DNA from: an uncultured Methylophilaceae bacterium
GTDB lineage: Bacteria; Pseudomonadota; Gammaproteobacteria; Burkholderiales; Methylophilaceae
Direction of reading: 5' to 3'
Length of the DNA stretch: 64,000 bases
NCBI GenBank assembly: GCA_913009235.1
Contig: CAJVXS010000003.1
Coordinates: 62,001-126,000, forward strand
The position numbers and the translations under genes are program-made. The notes under the pieces are model-generated. The model ran no database searches. It worked only from the letters and a program-made list of their open reading frames with translations, and was not told the origin of the DNA. Shown one piece after another: positions 24,092 through 33,711 of the stretch (position 1 is the stretch's first letter; the number at the start of each line of letters is the position of its first letter).

Positions 24092-25009
24092 ATGAGAATT
24101 TTAATACCATTATTAGCACTGTTAATGTTGTCTAGTTGCGCTAACAGTAAGTCGACTGGTTTCTTAGACAATATCGGTGATGGTATTTATGTGCATCATG
24201 GTGAGCATTTAGATGTTGATACGGGCTACCAAGGTGATATTTGCAATATTAGTGTCGTCGTAGGAAGTAAGGGTGTTGGTGTGATTGACACTTCGGGAAG
24301 CTTGACAGTAGGCAAACAGCTACGGGCTGCGATTGCAGAGATTACGCAACTACCTATTTTATATGTAGTCAATACGCATGTGCACCCTGATCATGTTTTT
24401 GGTAATGCGGCTTTTGTTGCGGATAAACCAACCTTTGTAGGACATGAAAAATTAGCAGAGGCGATGCAGCTGCGTGAAGAAGGTTACGCAAAATTGAATG
24501 AAAAATATCTAGGAGAGGATGCTAAAGGGAGCGATATTGTCATTCCTACTTTAGCGGTGAAAGAGTCTTTAGAGTTAGATTTGGGCGGCCGGATATTAAC
24601 AATAACAGCGCACCCTGTGGCACACACCAATACAGATGTCACGGTAATTGACAGCCAAACACAAACATTATTTACTGGAGACTTATTATTTATTGAGCGC
24701 ACGCCAGTGCTTGAGGGCGATATTAAAGGCTTAATCTCAACGTTAGAAACACTGAAAACATCTGCCGACGTGAAACAAGTGGTGCCTGGACATGGGCCAC
24801 AAACAACCGAGTGGAAGCAAGCGATTGATAATGAACTACGTTATCTAACGCTATTGCTAAAAGACATCCGTGCAGGGATAGAAAACGATATTGGCTTAGA
24901 GGAAACAATGGACACCGCCGCAGCAAGTGAAAAAGATAAGTGGGCGCTGTTTAAAGTTTCGAATCGACGGAATGTGAACATCTTATATCCCGCTTTAGAG
25001 TGGGAATAA
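24092..25009 (+). CDS. SoxH-like MBL-fold metallo-hydrolase lipoprotein
   Basis: 305 aa from the ATG at 24092. The N-terminus is a lipoprotein signal with lipobox L-S-S-C near residue 15. The metallo-beta-lactamase fold carries the metal motif H-V-H-P-D-H (about residues 96-101), a second His in A-H-T-N and the downstream G-H-G-P. The arrangement resembles the SoxH / quinoprotein-relay metallo-hydrolase group found in methylotrophs with PQQ-dependent dehydrogenases; that specific assignment is by resemblance only. The frame is open 15 codons upstream, but only 24092 gives a proper signal peptide. It ends in an intrinsic terminator. Confidence 0.8.
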   Translation: MRILIPLLALLMLSSCANSKSTGFLDNIGDGIYVHHGEHLDVDTGYQGDICNISVVVGSKGVGVIDTSGSLTVGKQLRAAIAEITQLPILYVVNTHVHPDHVFGNAAFVADKPTFVGHEKLAEAMQLREEGYAKLNEKYLGEDAKGSDIVIPTLAVKESLELDLGGRILTITAHPVAHTNTDVTVIDSQTQTLFTGDLLFIERTPVLEGDIKGLISTLETLKTSADVKQVVPGHGPQTTEWKQAIDNELRYLTLLLKDIRAGIENDIGLEETMDTAAASEKDKWALFKVSNRRNVNILYPALEWE

Positions 25010-25033
25010 AAAAGCGGCTAATGCCGCTTTTTT
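25010..25033. terminator. Bidirectional terminator after the metallo-hydrolase gene
   Basis: A run, stem GCGGC / GCCGC with loop TAAT, then T run. It starts at the stop codon of the metallo-hydrolase and also faces the end of the minus-strand DoxX gene. Confidence 0.87.
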
Positions 25034-25048
25034 ATTAATTGCTAGATA

Positions 25049-25426
25049 CTACTTGCGATTATCTAAACTAAAAACTGTTTGTGGGTGGCAGCTAAGTAAC
25101 AACATGCCGCCAGCAATGCCCAGGTATAAGAAGAATACCTCAGGAATTTTAGTTCCTAGCACTAATGCTAAAAAGAACGCTAACCCCGCTAGTAGGCGCG
25201 CAAACAATTTCGTTTTGAAACCAACTAGCAAGCTTGTCCCTGCAATTAATTGGACCAAGATTAATATTGGCGCAAAGATAGTGGGTAATCCAAATTGACC
25301 CAATGTGACTTGATATTGCACGTAGCCATCAGGTGTATACATAATCGCACTTAGGCGTAAAAGCACTAAGCCTAAAAAAACCAATGCTAATAAAATTCGC
25401 GCTATTGCTGTTTGATACATTTGCAT
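25049..25426 (-). CDS. DoxX-family membrane protein
   Basis: 125 aa with four hydrophobic helices (about residues 8-28, 45-68, 72-92, 96-113), the DoxX/DoxD-type compact membrane fold. The function of this family is poorly defined; members are linked to quinone or thiol redox chemistry. ATG start. It is monocistronic on the minus strand, ending at the shared terminator. Confidence 0.75.
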   Translation of the reverse strand: MQMYQTAIARILLALVFLGLVLLRLSAIMYTPDGYVQYQVTLGQFGLPTIFAPILILVQLIAGTSLLVGFKTKLFARLLAGLAFFLALVLGTKIPEVFFLYLGIAGGMLLLSCHPQTVFSLDNRK

Positions 25427-25521
25427 CGTTCCATCCTTAAATTCACAGTTTAAAATTATGCATGCATAATGCCTAAAAGCACTATGGACTGCAAGTTTTA
25501 CAAACTAGGTTGTCAAAATTG

Positions 25522-25947
25522 ATGCAAGAATTTTATCTTAAACAAGTTACTTGGGCTACACATGAAGCACAGTTACGGCTGATTCGAGAACAAGTTTTTA
25601 TTGTTGAGCAGCAAGTGCCTGTCGCTTTGGAGTGGGATGAGCATGATGTGGCTGCATGGCATTTACTGGCTTTCAACCAACCAGAGGTGGTAATTGGCTG
25701 CGCACGCATTTTGCGCAGTGGCAGCATAGGGCGCATGGCGGTGCTGCAAGAAAAGCGCGGGTGCGGTGTCGGTAAAGTATTATTAAGTGCAGCTATCACA
25801 CTCTGTAAACAGCAGCGCCTAAAAAGAGTGACGCTTTCTGCGCAAACACATGCCACATCATTTTACGAGCAAGCAGGCTTTTCCATCGCTAGTGATGTGT
25901 ATTTAGATGCCAATATCCCGCATGTGGATATGCAGCTTATGTTTTAA
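25522..25947 (+). CDS. GNAT-family N-acetyltransferase
   Basis: 141 aa from the ATG at 25522 (a TTG four codons upstream is also open). The acetyl-CoA-binding motif A reads I-G-R-M-A-V followed by R-G-C-G-V-G-K, and the C-terminal FYEQAGF strand-helix is typical. Overall layout resembles the ElaA-like group of GNAT proteins. The substrate is unknown. Confidence 0.85.
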   Translation: MQEFYLKQVTWATHEAQLRLIREQVFIVEQQVPVALEWDEHDVAAWHLLAFNQPEVVIGCARILRSGSIGRMAVLQEKRGCGVGKVLLSAAITLCKQQRLKRVTLSAQTHATSFYEQAGFSIASDVYLDANIPHVDMQLMF

Positions 25948-26019
25948 GTCGCCGCATTAAAATTGTATAATCCACCATAGATTTTAAGCTGGTTTCTAGT
26001 TCAATTATGAAGGGCATGT

Positions 26020-26562
26020 ATGTCAAAAATTATTTTAAAAGCAGGCGAAGCAACATTATACACAGAGGGTAAGGACACCTCTGCTGCAATGCCGGAAATT
26101 CTCATAGGCGCAGTTGATGGCCCAGTTGGCCAAGCATTCGCTAACTTAATGCAACAAACCAAAGGTCACACAGCCATGTTTGCTGTGCGTGACTTGAACC
26201 AAATGGTGCGTCCAGTTTGCATGACGGTACCAAAAGTGACTTTAAAAGATTCAGCTAACATTGATTTGTTCGGCGGCTTGGTACAGGCAGCAACAGCTGA
26301 TGCGATTTTAGATTGTGTGATTGAAGGCATCATCCCTAAAGACGAAGTGAATGACCTTTGCATTATCAGCTTGGTATGGATTGATCCGGGAGCTGCTACA
26401 GATCCTAACTTAGACAAAAAAGACATGTACAAAAATAACTACGAAGCGACTAAGCTTGCGATTAAACGTGCATTAAATGACGAGCCTAGTATTGATGAAT
26501 TAATTGCTAACCGTCAAAAAGTAAAACACTGCATGTGGGAAGATAGCTGGGATCAAGACTAA
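26020..26562 (+). CDS. Formaldehyde-activating enzyme (Fae) homologue
   Basis: 180 aa. N-terminal K-A-G-E-A-T, mid-section P-K-V-T-L-K-D and the C-terminal NNYEATKLAIKRALN match Fae, which condenses formaldehyde with tetrahydromethanopterin in methylotrophs. Two features depart from classical Fae as I remember it: the conserved active-site His before strand 2 (A-H-I-D-L-I-I-G) aligns with Met24 here (A-M-P-E-I-L-I-G), and there is an insertion of about ten residues before NNYEATK. It is therefore probably a paralogue of the Fae2/Fae3 type, with modified or non-catalytic function. A TATAAT lies at 25966-25971 and an AAGGG site before the ATG. It is a single-gene unit. Confidence 0.85.
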   Translation: MSKIILKAGEATLYTEGKDTSAAMPEILIGAVDGPVGQAFANLMQQTKGHTAMFAVRDLNQMVRPVCMTVPKVTLKDSANIDLFGGLVQAATADAILDCVIEGIIPKDEVNDLCIISLVWIDPGAATDPNLDKKDMYKNNYEATKLAIKRALNDEPSIDELIANRQKVKHCMWEDSWDQD

Positions 26563-26614
26563 ACCGCTTGTTGGCGGCCTTATCTGTTTTTTTACTTTCT
26601 TCCAATGCTTCCTC

Positions 26615-27649
26615 CTACTTGAAATTTAGCAGAATGTTCCTAACAGGCGTAGGCAATGCGGCACAAATCGCGTCGCCTATCTCCATCCAAACATACCCCG
26701 CCTTTTCTTTTCGAGCTGGTGTGCTGGTGACTTGTAAGGACTGCGGCGTAATGGCGAGCTTGTAGTGGGTAAAAACATGATTAACGATAGCTAACGGTTC
26801 GTCTGGTTCTACAGTTAAACCAAATTTCTCATGCGCTACTTCACTCGCAATCTCAGTCATGCTGGTTTCAGGTAAGCTCCAAAGCCCTGCCCAAATACCT
26901 TTTTGGGGGCGCTTTTCTAGTAGCACCTCATTGCCCATGCGAATGACTAGCATGGTGGTTTCTTTGTGCGGCATGGTTTTTTTCGGTTTGGGGGTTGGTA
27001 GGCTTTTCGTTTGATCGTTAGCTAATGCTTTGCAGCTTTTACTCACTGGGCAGAGCGTACATTTTGGTTTGCTGCGTGTGCAGACGGATGAGCCCAAATC
27101 CATCAAGCCTTGCGTATAAGCAATGGCGCCCTTAGGTGGATTTTCTTGTTCGGCAATAGACCATAGCTGTTGTTGAATAGCTGGCTTACCCGTCCAACCT
27201 TCGATGAGAAAGTGTCTTGCAAATACGCGTTTCACATTGCCATCTAAAATCGGTTGTGGGCGGTCTAAAGCAAAGGTTGAGATGGCAGCGGCAGTTGAGC
27301 GACCGATACCTGACAAGCTGACAATGTCGCCAAAGTCAGCTGGAAAGATACCGTTAAAATTATCGATGATGGTTCGTGCAGCATTATGTAAATTGCGCGC
27401 ACGCGAGTAATAACCTAAACCGCTCCAAGACTGCAGCACTTCTTCTTGTGTCGCATTGGCAAGGTCTGCAATGGATGGAAAGCGCGCCATGAAATTAGCA
27501 TAATAGCCAATGACGGCGGCGACTTGGGTTTGTTGCAACATGATTTCAGATACCCAAATAGCATAAGGGTCTGTAGTGTTTTGCCATGGTAAGTCGTGTC
27601 TGCCATGGTCTTTTTGCCATGTAATAACCTGAGCGTAAAATTTAGACAT
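26615..27649 (-). CDS. mutY: A/G-specific adenine DNA glycosylase
   Basis: 344 aa. The helix-hairpin-helix region (SLSGIGRSTAAAI) precedes the catalytic Asp in GLMDLGSSVC. The 4Fe-4S cluster motif has exact C-x6-C-x2-C-x5-C spacing (about residues 190-206). The C-terminal Nudix-like domain recognises 8-oxoG. MutY removes adenine mispaired with 8-oxoguanine. The gene starts 23 bases after the end of uppP on the same strand, so they are probably co-transcribed. Confidence 0.95.
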   Translation of the reverse strand: MSKFYAQVITWQKDHGRHDLPWQNTTDPYAIWVSEIMLQQTQVAAVIGYYANFMARFPSIADLANATQEEVLQSWSGLGYYSRARNLHNAARTIIDNFNGIFPADFGDIVSLSGIGRSTAAAISTFALDRPQPILDGNVKRVFARHFLIEGWTGKPAIQQQLWSIAEQENPPKGAIAYTQGLMDLGSSVCTRSKPKCTLCPVSKSCKALANDQTKSLPTPKPKKTMPHKETTMLVIRMGNEVLLEKRPQKGIWAGLWSLPETSMTEIASEVAHEKFGLTVEPDEPLAIVNHVFTHYKLAITPQSLQVTSTPARKEKAGYVWMEIGDAICAALPTPVRNILLNFK

Positions 27650-27672
27650 TTATTTTCGAGGGTGAATAGCAT

Positions 27673-28470
27673 TTACCAGTAATAAAAAAGCACTAGCGCG
27701 CCAAATGCAATACGATACCAAGCAAATATAGTGAAATTGTGATTAGCAATATAGCGAATAAATACTTTAATGACAACGAGCGCAGCGATAAATGCGGTGA
27801 CAAAGCCAATTAAAAATATCCACACATCATCACTAGCCAGCAAATCTTTGCTTTTGAATAAGTCATAAGCGGTTGCGGCAAACATTACAGGAATCGCTAA
27901 AAAGAATGAAAACTCAGTTGCCGCAGTGCGAGATAAACCAAACACCATGCCACCGACAATGGTTGAGGCAGCTCTAGATGCTCCAGGAATTAAGGCAATG
28001 GCTTGGATAAAGCCTATCTTCAGCGCATGCTTCCAGTCCATGTTATCTACTGAAGTCACTGTGACTTTAGGTAGCTTCCTCTCTATCCATAAAATAATAA
28101 AGCCACCAATAATCAATGCAATAGCAACTGATTTTGGATTAAACAATAAGGTTTTAATTTGATGGTGAAAGGCTAGGCCGATAATTGCCAGTGGTAAAAA
28201 AGCAATAAACAAGTTAATCACTAGTTGCTGTGATTTCTTCTCATGTAAATTGGTGGTGACATGCATGACCTTTGTACGGTACTGCCACACTACAGCTAGT
28301 ATCGCGCCTAGCTGAATAATGATTTCAAAAACATCACGTTTGTCTTTGCTCAAAAAGCCAAGTACATCGCCTGCAATAATGAGGTGCCCAGTGCTGCTAA
28401 TAGGCAAAAATTCAGTAGCACCTTCTACGACGCCCATAATAATGGTTTTGAGAATTAACAATAAATCCAT
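27673..28470 (-). CDS. uppP: Undecaprenyl-diphosphatase
   Basis: 265 aa, a polytopic inner-membrane protein (about 7-8 hydrophobic helices). Both family signatures are present: EGATEFLPISSTGHLI at about residues 16-31 and PGASRAAST near residue 162. UppP recycles undecaprenyl pyrophosphate, the carrier lipid of peptidoglycan and of the polysaccharide locus that begins 2 kb away. ATG start. Probably co-transcribed with mutY. Confidence 0.95.
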   Translation of the reverse strand: MDLLLILKTIIMGVVEGATEFLPISSTGHLIIAGDVLGFLSKDKRDVFEIIIQLGAILAVVWQYRTKVMHVTTNLHEKKSQQLVINLFIAFLPLAIIGLAFHHQIKTLLFNPKSVAIALIIGGFIILWIERKLPKVTVTSVDNMDWKHALKIGFIQAIALIPGASRAASTIVGGMVFGLSRTAATEFSFFLAIPVMFAATAYDLFKSKDLLASDDVWIFLIGFVTAFIAALVVIKVFIRYIANHNFTIFAWYRIAFGALVLFYYW

Positions 28471-28541
28471 GAGGTACTTTTCTTAAGTCGTTATTGAACA
28501 AGGGTTCATTTTATCAGCTCAGTAGCTGAGGAGGTGACGGC

Positions 28542-28582
28542 AAAAAACAAATGGCGCCTAATATTGCTATTGGCACCATTGT
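28542..28582 (-). terminator. Probable intrinsic terminator of the pseudouridine synthase gene
   Basis: On the minus strand ATGGTGCC pairs with GGCGCCAT (one G-U type mismatch) around a loop of about 13 bases, followed by TTGTTTTTTG. It lies 29 bases after the stop codon. Confidence 0.6.
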
Positions 28583-28610
28583 TAATCTTTAGCTTTTATT
28601 TCAGCATGCC

Positions 28611-29870
28611 CTAAAACTGTTCGTTATCGCGCAGGTAGCGCCACATCCCTGGTGGTAGTTTACCTAAATTTACACTTCCAATGCGTACACGCTTTAGGCC
28701 CACCACATGCAAGCCGACCATTTCGCACATTCGTCTGATTTGGCGCTTTTTACCTTCGCGTAAGACGAAGCGTAATTGGTCTTCATTTTGCCAGCTGACT
28801 TTAGCTGGTTTCAGTTGCTCACCATCTAAGCTTAAGCCGTGATTTAAACGTTCAAGGTCTGTATCGCTTAACTCTCCTTCGACACGAACCAAATATTCTT
28901 TCTCTACGCTGGTGTCTTGCCCAATCAAATGACGTGCGACACGACCGTCTTGAGTAAGCACTAACAAACCCGTTGAATCAATATCTAAACGGCCTGCCGG
29001 CGCAAGCCCTTTTAAGAATCCCCGTTGGAATTCTTTTTCATTAGCCTCGTTAAGGTCGGGATCTTCTACCCACTCATTATCTGGGTGCACTAAAACAATC
29101 GCAGGTTGGTACCCATCTTCAGCTTGGCCGCTCACATGACCAACTGGTTTATGTAGTAAGATGGTGACACTCTCGGCTTGATACTCCATGGCATAGCCGC
29201 TGACAATGATTTCTGCATCTGGGCTTACTCGTGAGCCTAACACATCAATAATTTCACCATCTACTTTTACCCAGCCATTGACGATCCAATCATCAGCCTC
29301 ACGGCGTGAACAAAGTCCAAGTTCAGCCATTAGTTTAGAGAGCCTTGGCTGTGTATTGCTTTGTGTATTTGGCAGCTTTTCGGCTGCTTTTTGATGGGCA
29401 GCCGTTTTACTTGCACGGGTATTATCAAACTCACTTGCGACAAAACCATCACGTGCTTTACCACCACGCCTTGGCGGATTGCGGTAATTACCTTCGCGGT
29501 CTGCATAGTTGCGGGTTGTGTCGGCCTGTACTTTGCCGCCCTCGTCCTGCTGCTTATCCGGGACTCGGTTATTTCCCCTCTGCGATTTACGCTGTTCGCG
29601 CTCACTATTGTTATCCACAAAAGAACGGTCTTTAAACTCACTTCTTAAAATGGGGCCATCAGCCTCGGCTGGCGCTCCTTTGCTTTCATGTAAGCTACCG
29701 TCGTGTTTGTGGTTACGTTGGCGCGATGACTGTTCACCAGCACCCTTAAATGTTGGTCTAGGCGGTGGCGGTTTACTGCGGTCGCGTTTAGAAGGGTCTG
29801 CACGACGCACAGGTGATTTTCGCGCTGTGGGTTTGTCAGATTGCTTTTTGTTTAGTTTAATTGTGGTCAA
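28611..29870 (-). CDS. rluF: S4-domain rRNA/tRNA pseudouridine synthase (RluF/RluB family) with long disordered N-terminus
   Basis: 419 aa. Residues about 1-175 are low-complexity and rich in Lys, Arg, Pro, Ser, Gly and Glu, and look disordered. An S4 RNA-binding domain follows (LSKLMAELGLCSRREADDWI, about 178-240), then the RsuA-type catalytic domain with GRLDIDSTGLLVLT carrying the catalytic Asp. The C-terminal KRQIRRMCEMVG segment is closer to RluF than to RluB as I remember them, so I use rluF with reservation. It modifies 23S rRNA (and in E. coli also a tRNA). The last housekeeping gene before the glycan locus; ends at a probable terminator. Confidence 0.8.
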   Translation of the reverse strand: MTTIKLNKKQSDKPTARKSPVRRADPSKRDRSKPPPPRPTFKGAGEQSSRQRNHKHDGSLHESKGAPAEADGPILRSEFKDRSFVDNNSEREQRKSQRGNNRVPDKQQDEGGKVQADTTRNYADREGNYRNPPRRGGKARDGFVASEFDNTRASKTAAHQKAAEKLPNTQSNTQPRLSKLMAELGLCSRREADDWIVNGWVKVDGEIIDVLGSRVSPDAEIIVSGYAMEYQAESVTILLHKPVGHVSGQAEDGYQPAIVLVHPDNEWVEDPDLNEANEKEFQRGFLKGLAPAGRLDIDSTGLLVLTQDGRVARHLIGQDTSVEKEYLVRVEGELSDTDLERLNHGLSLDGEQLKPAKVSWQNEDQLRFVLREGKKRQIRRMCEMVGLHVVGLKRVRIGSVNLGKLPPGMWRYLRDNEQF

Positions 29871-30336
29871 AATGGGTTCCTAATTTGAAGTGCATTTTAA
29901 CAGAGTAATATGTAAGTTTACATCTTGCATTAATTAAAAAGGCGGCTGCTATTTGCTGTTATCGAGGTAAGGTTTGGCGAGGCTCGTTTGGTTTTAAACC
30001 AAGGTTAACTAGGTGAAGATATTTTATAACTCAATTATTGAGAAGAGCTGATAAAGCGCTTAGGATTTCAGCTGGCGATCTCCGGGGTGGAAAAAGCAAT
30101 AATTATAGGACCTAGTTGATTCCCGTTCCGGTTAGTCTGATGGATTTTTTGCAAATTTATTAGGCAAAAGCACAATAGCCAATCGTCTTTTTGGCTTTTA
30201 CAGGATAACTCAAGAGCGCTATCTTAGGGGTCTTATTAGAATAGCAACTTATGGCTTATACTTCGCTATAATAGCCATTATCGTTTTTAATAATATGTAA
30301 GATTGCCTTGAATGAGTTATTGGTTTTGAATTTAAT
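29871..30336 (+). promoter_or_regulatory. Intergenic leader/promoter region of the polysaccharide locus
   Basis: A 466-base gap without a credible gene between divergent rluF-like and manC. A TATAAT at 30267-30272 with no good -35 hexamer is the best plus-strand -10 candidate, 65 bases before manC. A small hairpin AGCCAA / TTGGCT followed by TTTT lies at about 30178-30199 and could act as a weak attenuator or be chance. No JUMPStart/ops element was recognised. The rluF-like promoter must also lie here. Confidence 0.35.
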
Positions 30337-31752
30337 ATGAAAATAGTTCCAGTTATTCTCTCAGGAGGTTCAGGCACACGCCTTTGGCCCTTGTCTCGTA
30401 AGCAATATCCTAAACAGTATTTGCCTTTAGCGGGTGATAACACCATGCTGCAAGAAACCATTCTTCGCTTGAACGGCCTAGATAATCTTGCAGATCCGAT
30501 TATCATTTGTAATGCTGACCATCGTTTTTTAGTGGCTGAGCAATGTCAGAAAATTGATATTAAAAATCCAATAATATTACTTGAACCCATTGGTAGAAAC
30601 ACCGCCCCTGCTATTGCCGCTGCAGCACTGCAATCACTTAAAGAAACAGATGATGCGGTACTACTAGTTTTATCAGCTGACCATGTTATTCAAGATGTTG
30701 ATGTATTTCATCAGGCAGTTGATATTGCTAGCCAGCAAGCACAAGAGGACAAATTGGTAACTTTCGGCATTGTGCCAACGGATGCAAATACGGGTTATGG
30801 CTATATTAAATCTTCGAAACAAAGTATTGATGGCGCAGGTAAGGTTGAAGAGTTTGTTGAAAAGCCAGATGTTAAAACTGCTGAGAAATATATAGAGCAG
30901 GGCAGCTATCTTTGGAATAGCGGTATGTTTATGTTTAAGGCGGACACGCTCATTGATGAACTAACCACTCAATCACCTGATATTGTTAAAGCCGTTAATA
31001 ACTCTGTTAGTAGTGCAGTGCGTGATCTTGATTTTATTAGGCTAGATCGAAAAGCCTTTGAATCATCTCCAAGTGATTCGATTGATTGCGCTCTGATGGA
31101 AAAATCTAACAATGTTGTTGTTGTTCCACTAGATGCTGGCTGGAATGATATTGGGTCTTGGTCTGCGCTGTATGATATTGGCACAAAAGATACTAATGGT
31201 AACGTTATTCAGGGTGATGTATTTACCGAGGATACAATCAACACTTATATTAATGCTAATCACCATATGGTGGCAACTATCGGCGTACAAGATCTAGTGA
31301 TAGTAGACACGCCTAATGCCACATTAATAGCAACTAAAGACAAAGCACAAGAAGTTAAAAAGATTATAGAACGGCTTCAACAACAAGGCAGAGGGGAGCA
31401 GCTTTGTCACCGCAAGGTCTATCGCCCATGGGGATGGTACGATTCTATTGAGGAGGGTGCTCATTTTCAAGTGAAAAGACTAAATGTTAACCCAGGGGCA
31501 AAGCTTTCACTGCAAATGCATCATAAACGTGCAGAGCATTGGGTGGTAGTAAGTGGTACAGCCACAGCCATTAATGGAGAAGACATCCTTACACTAACAG
31601 AAGGTGAATCAACTTATATTCCTGTTGGTACAACGCATAGTTTAGAAAATAAAACCAATGAACAGCTAGAGATAATTGAAGTGCAAAGTGGTGCTTATCT
31701 AAGCGAAGATGATATTGTAAGATTTGAAGACATATATGGAAGAATTGAATGA
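30337..31752 (+). CDS. manC: Mannose-1-phosphate guanylyltransferase / mannose-6-phosphate isomerase
   Basis: 471 aa, type II bifunctional enzyme. The GDP-mannose pyrophosphorylase domain begins with [20 protein letters not shown] (about residues 7-26) and includes FVEKP (about residue 173). The C-terminal cupin domain (about 350-471) has RPWGWYDS and the metal-site H-x-x-x-R-A-E-H-W motif of phosphomannose isomerase. It makes GDP-mannose for gmd, whose ATG overlaps its stop by 4 bases. First gene of a long overlapping operon. Confidence 0.96.
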   Translation: MKIVPVILSGGSGTRLWPLSRKQYPKQYLPLAGDNTMLQETILRLNGLDNLADPIIICNADHRFLVAEQCQKIDIKNPIILLEPIGRNTAPAIAAAALQSLKETDDAVLLVLSADHVIQDVDVFHQAVDIASQQAQEDKLVTFGIVPTDANTGYGYIKSSKQSIDGAGKVEEFVEKPDVKTAEKYIEQGSYLWNSGMFMFKADTLIDELTTQSPDIVKAVNNSVSSAVRDLDFIRLDRKAFESSPSDSIDCALMEKSNNVVVVPLDAGWNDIGSWSALYDIGTKDTNGNVIQGDVFTEDTINTYINANHHMVATIGVQDLVIVDTPNATLIATKDKAQEVKKIIERLQQQGRGEQLCHRKVYRPWGWYDSIEEGAHFQVKRLNVNPGAKLSLQMHHKRAEHWVVVSGTATAINGEDILTLTEGESTYIPVGTTHSLENKTNEQLEIIEVQSGAYLSEDDIVRFEDIYGRIE

Positions 31753-32780
31753 AGAAAGCATTTATAACGGGAATTACCGGACAAGATGGCTCATATTTAG
31801 CGGAATTGTTATTAGATAAAGGTTATGAAGTTCATGGGATATTAAGGCGTGCGTCTGTATTTACAACACAAAGAATTGAACATATTTTTGAACATGAAAG
31901 AATGTTTACTTATCATGGAGATTTGACAGATTCAAGCAATCTTCATAGATTATTAATGAAGATTAAGCCTGATGAAATATACAATCTGGGCGCACAGTCA
32001 CATGTAGCTGTATCTTTTGAAGTGCCTGAATATACTGCCGATGTAGTTGGCTTAGGGGCGATTAGGTTGCTGGATGCAGTTCGTGATTTAGGTCCAGATT
32101 GTAAATATTATCAGGCTTCAACGTCAGAACTTTTTGGCGGCCTTCCAGGAACTGAACCACAAAGCGAAACAACACCTTTTTATCCTAAATCTCCATACGG
32201 AGCAGCTAAACTTTATGCCTATTGGGTAACGGTAAATTATCGTGAATCATATAATTTATTCGCATGCAATGGCATTTTGTTTAATCATGAGTCGCCACGT
32301 AGAGGTGAGACATTTGTAACTAAGAAGATTACTCAGGCAGCTGCAAGGATTTATCAAGGTCGGCAAAAAGTATTAAAATTGGGAAATATGGATGCTAAGA
32401 GAGATTGGGGGCATGCTAAAGATTTTGTCTATGCGCAATGGTTAATGCTACAGCAAGACAAGCCACAGGATTATGTTATTGCAACAGGCGAAACTCATAC
32501 CGTTCGTGAATTTGTAGAAGTTGCATTTAAAGAGGTTGGTATAGATATTGAATGGCAAGGCGTTGGTGTGGATGAAAGGGGTGTAGACAAAGACACAGGA
32601 AATACTTTAGTTGAAGTGGATGAGAAATATTTCCGACCAGCAGAAGTTGAATTATTGTTGGGCGACCCTACTAAAGCTGAGAAAGAGTTGGGCTGGAAAA
32701 GAAAGGTATCATTCCGGGAGCTAGTTTCAGGGATGATTAAATACGATTTGGAAAATGACGATTTTGGTGGTAAAGAGTGA
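31749..32780 (+). CDS. gmd: GDP-mannose 4,6-dehydratase
   Basis: 343 aa, extended SDR. NADP loop [12 protein letters not shown] at residues 7-18, the T-S-E active-site segment (STSELFG) and Y-G-A-A-K catalytic pair are intact. It converts GDP-mannose to GDP-4-keto-6-deoxy-D-mannose, the branch point to GDP-fucose, rhamnose, perosamine and related sugars. No GDP-fucose synthase (fcl) is present in the window, so the keto sugar is probably handled by the four genes that follow. Confidence 0.96.
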   Translation: MKKAFITGITGQDGSYLAELLLDKGYEVHGILRRASVFTTQRIEHIFEHERMFTYHGDLTDSSNLHRLLMKIKPDEIYNLGAQSHVAVSFEVPEYTADVVGLGAIRLLDAVRDLGPDCKYYQASTSELFGGLPGTEPQSETTPFYPKSPYGAAKLYAYWVTVNYRESYNLFACNGILFNHESPRRGETFVTKKITQAAARIYQGRQKVLKLGNMDAKRDWGHAKDFVYAQWLMLQQDKPQDYVIATGETHTVREFVEVAFKEVGIDIEWQGVGVDERGVDKDTGNTLVEVDEKYFRPAEVELLLGDPTKAEKELGWKRKVSFRELVSGMIKYDLENDDFGGKE

Positions 32781-33304
32781 GTATAGAGTTTGATATTAAG
32801 GAGTCTGCTGTAATCAACGGTGTTTATATCTTGACACCATCAATTTCTGAAGATGCAAGGGGTAATATCTGGACTTCGTTCTTAAAAGATGAAGTTGAAG
32901 AGCTATTGCCGAGCGATTTATATTTTAAACATGACAAGTTTTCAACCTCTAAGCACAATGTTTTAAGAGGCATTCACGGCGACACAAAATCTTGGAAGTT
33001 GGTAACTTGTGTACATGGTGAAATCCAGCAAGTAGTTGTAGATTGTAGAGAAGGTTCGCCAACATATAAACAGTGGCAAGATTTCATAATCAATCAGAAC
33101 AGCCAGCAGCTCATACTTATTCCACCAAATATGGGTAATGCTTATTATGTTAATAGTGAGAACGCAGTTTATCATTACAAGCTCGCCTACACGGGCGACT
33201 ATATTGACGCTGATGAACAGTTTTCACTAAGCTGGAATGATGACAGTATCGGCATTAATTGGCTATCGGATAATCCATTCTTATCAAACAGGGACGCAAA
33301 GTAA
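32777..33304 (+). CDS. dTDP-4-dehydrorhamnose 3,5-epimerase (RmlC)-like protein
   Basis: 175 aa, cupin-type jelly roll. The RmlC core signature is visible: a G-I-H motif (catalytic His retained), [20 protein letters not shown] and the ending [11 protein letters not shown]. Canonical RmlC has A-H-G-F where this protein has N-A-Y-Y, so a second conserved histidine is missing. No dTDP-sugar genes are present, so it probably epimerises the GDP-4-keto sugar made by Gmd, or a later keto intermediate. GTG start overlapping gmd by 4 bases. Confidence 0.75.
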   Translation: MSIEFDIKESAVINGVYILTPSISEDARGNIWTSFLKDEVEELLPSDLYFKHDKFSTSKHNVLRGIHGDTKSWKLVTCVHGEIQQVVVDCREGSPTYKQWQDFIINQNSQQLILIPPNMGNAYYVNSENAVYHYKLAYTGDYIDADEQFSLSWNDDSIGINWLSDNPFLSNRDAK

Positions 33305-33709
33305 GTGGAAAAAATCACACATAATGGACAAATAATATCAATTATTTACAGAGATAAGGATTGGGTAAAAGGCCTTAATTTTATAACGCCAGATGAGCTT
33401 TTTGTGCAAGTAGGGTCATGGTGGTATGACAAAGGTAGAAAGCTGGATTCTCACATTCATAAAGAGTTTGATCGCAACGCCACAAGGACGCAAGAGACAA
33501 TTTACGTAAAACAAGGCTCGGTAAAAGTGTTGCTTTACACTGAAAGAGAAGAATTTTTTCAAGATTATATTTTATATCAAGGTGACCTTGCAGTTTTTGG
33601 TTATGGTGGACATGGCTATGAAATTTTAGAAGATGATACTCAAATTATTGAATCAAAAAATGGTCCATTTATTTCTGTTGATAAAGATAAAAAGAAGTTT
33701 AAGGGTTAG
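33305..33709 (+). CDS. Small cupin-fold protein of unknown function
   Basis: 134 aa, GTG start directly abutting the previous stop. It has a single beta-barrel pattern with S-H-I-H-K-E-F-D-R-N (about residues 48-57), Q-E-T-I-Y-V-K-Q-G-S-V and a late G-H-G-Y-E segment, as in metal-binding cupins of sugar clusters. It might be a sugar ketoisomerase or epimerase acting on the Gmd product, but no specific family motif supports that. The tail is lysine-rich. Its position within a tight run from manC to the aminotransferase suggests a role in making one nucleotide sugar. Confidence 0.6.
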   Translation: MEKITHNGQIISIIYRDKDWVKGLNFITPDELFVQVGSWWYDKGRKLDSHIHKEFDRNATRTQETIYVKQGSVKVLLYTEREEFFQDYILYQGDLAVFGYGGHGYEILEDDTQIIESKNGPFISVDKDKKKFKG

Positions 33710-33711
33710 GT

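Noticed and set aside
29345-29883. Several open frames antisense or offset to the start of the rluF-like gene
   Set aside because: They come from the low-complexity, GC-rich N-terminal coding region and show no domain or ribosome site.
29980-30000. Palindrome GGTTTTAAACC in the manC leader as an operator
   Set aside because: Short, AT-centred and without a known regulator match; expected by chance in this composition.
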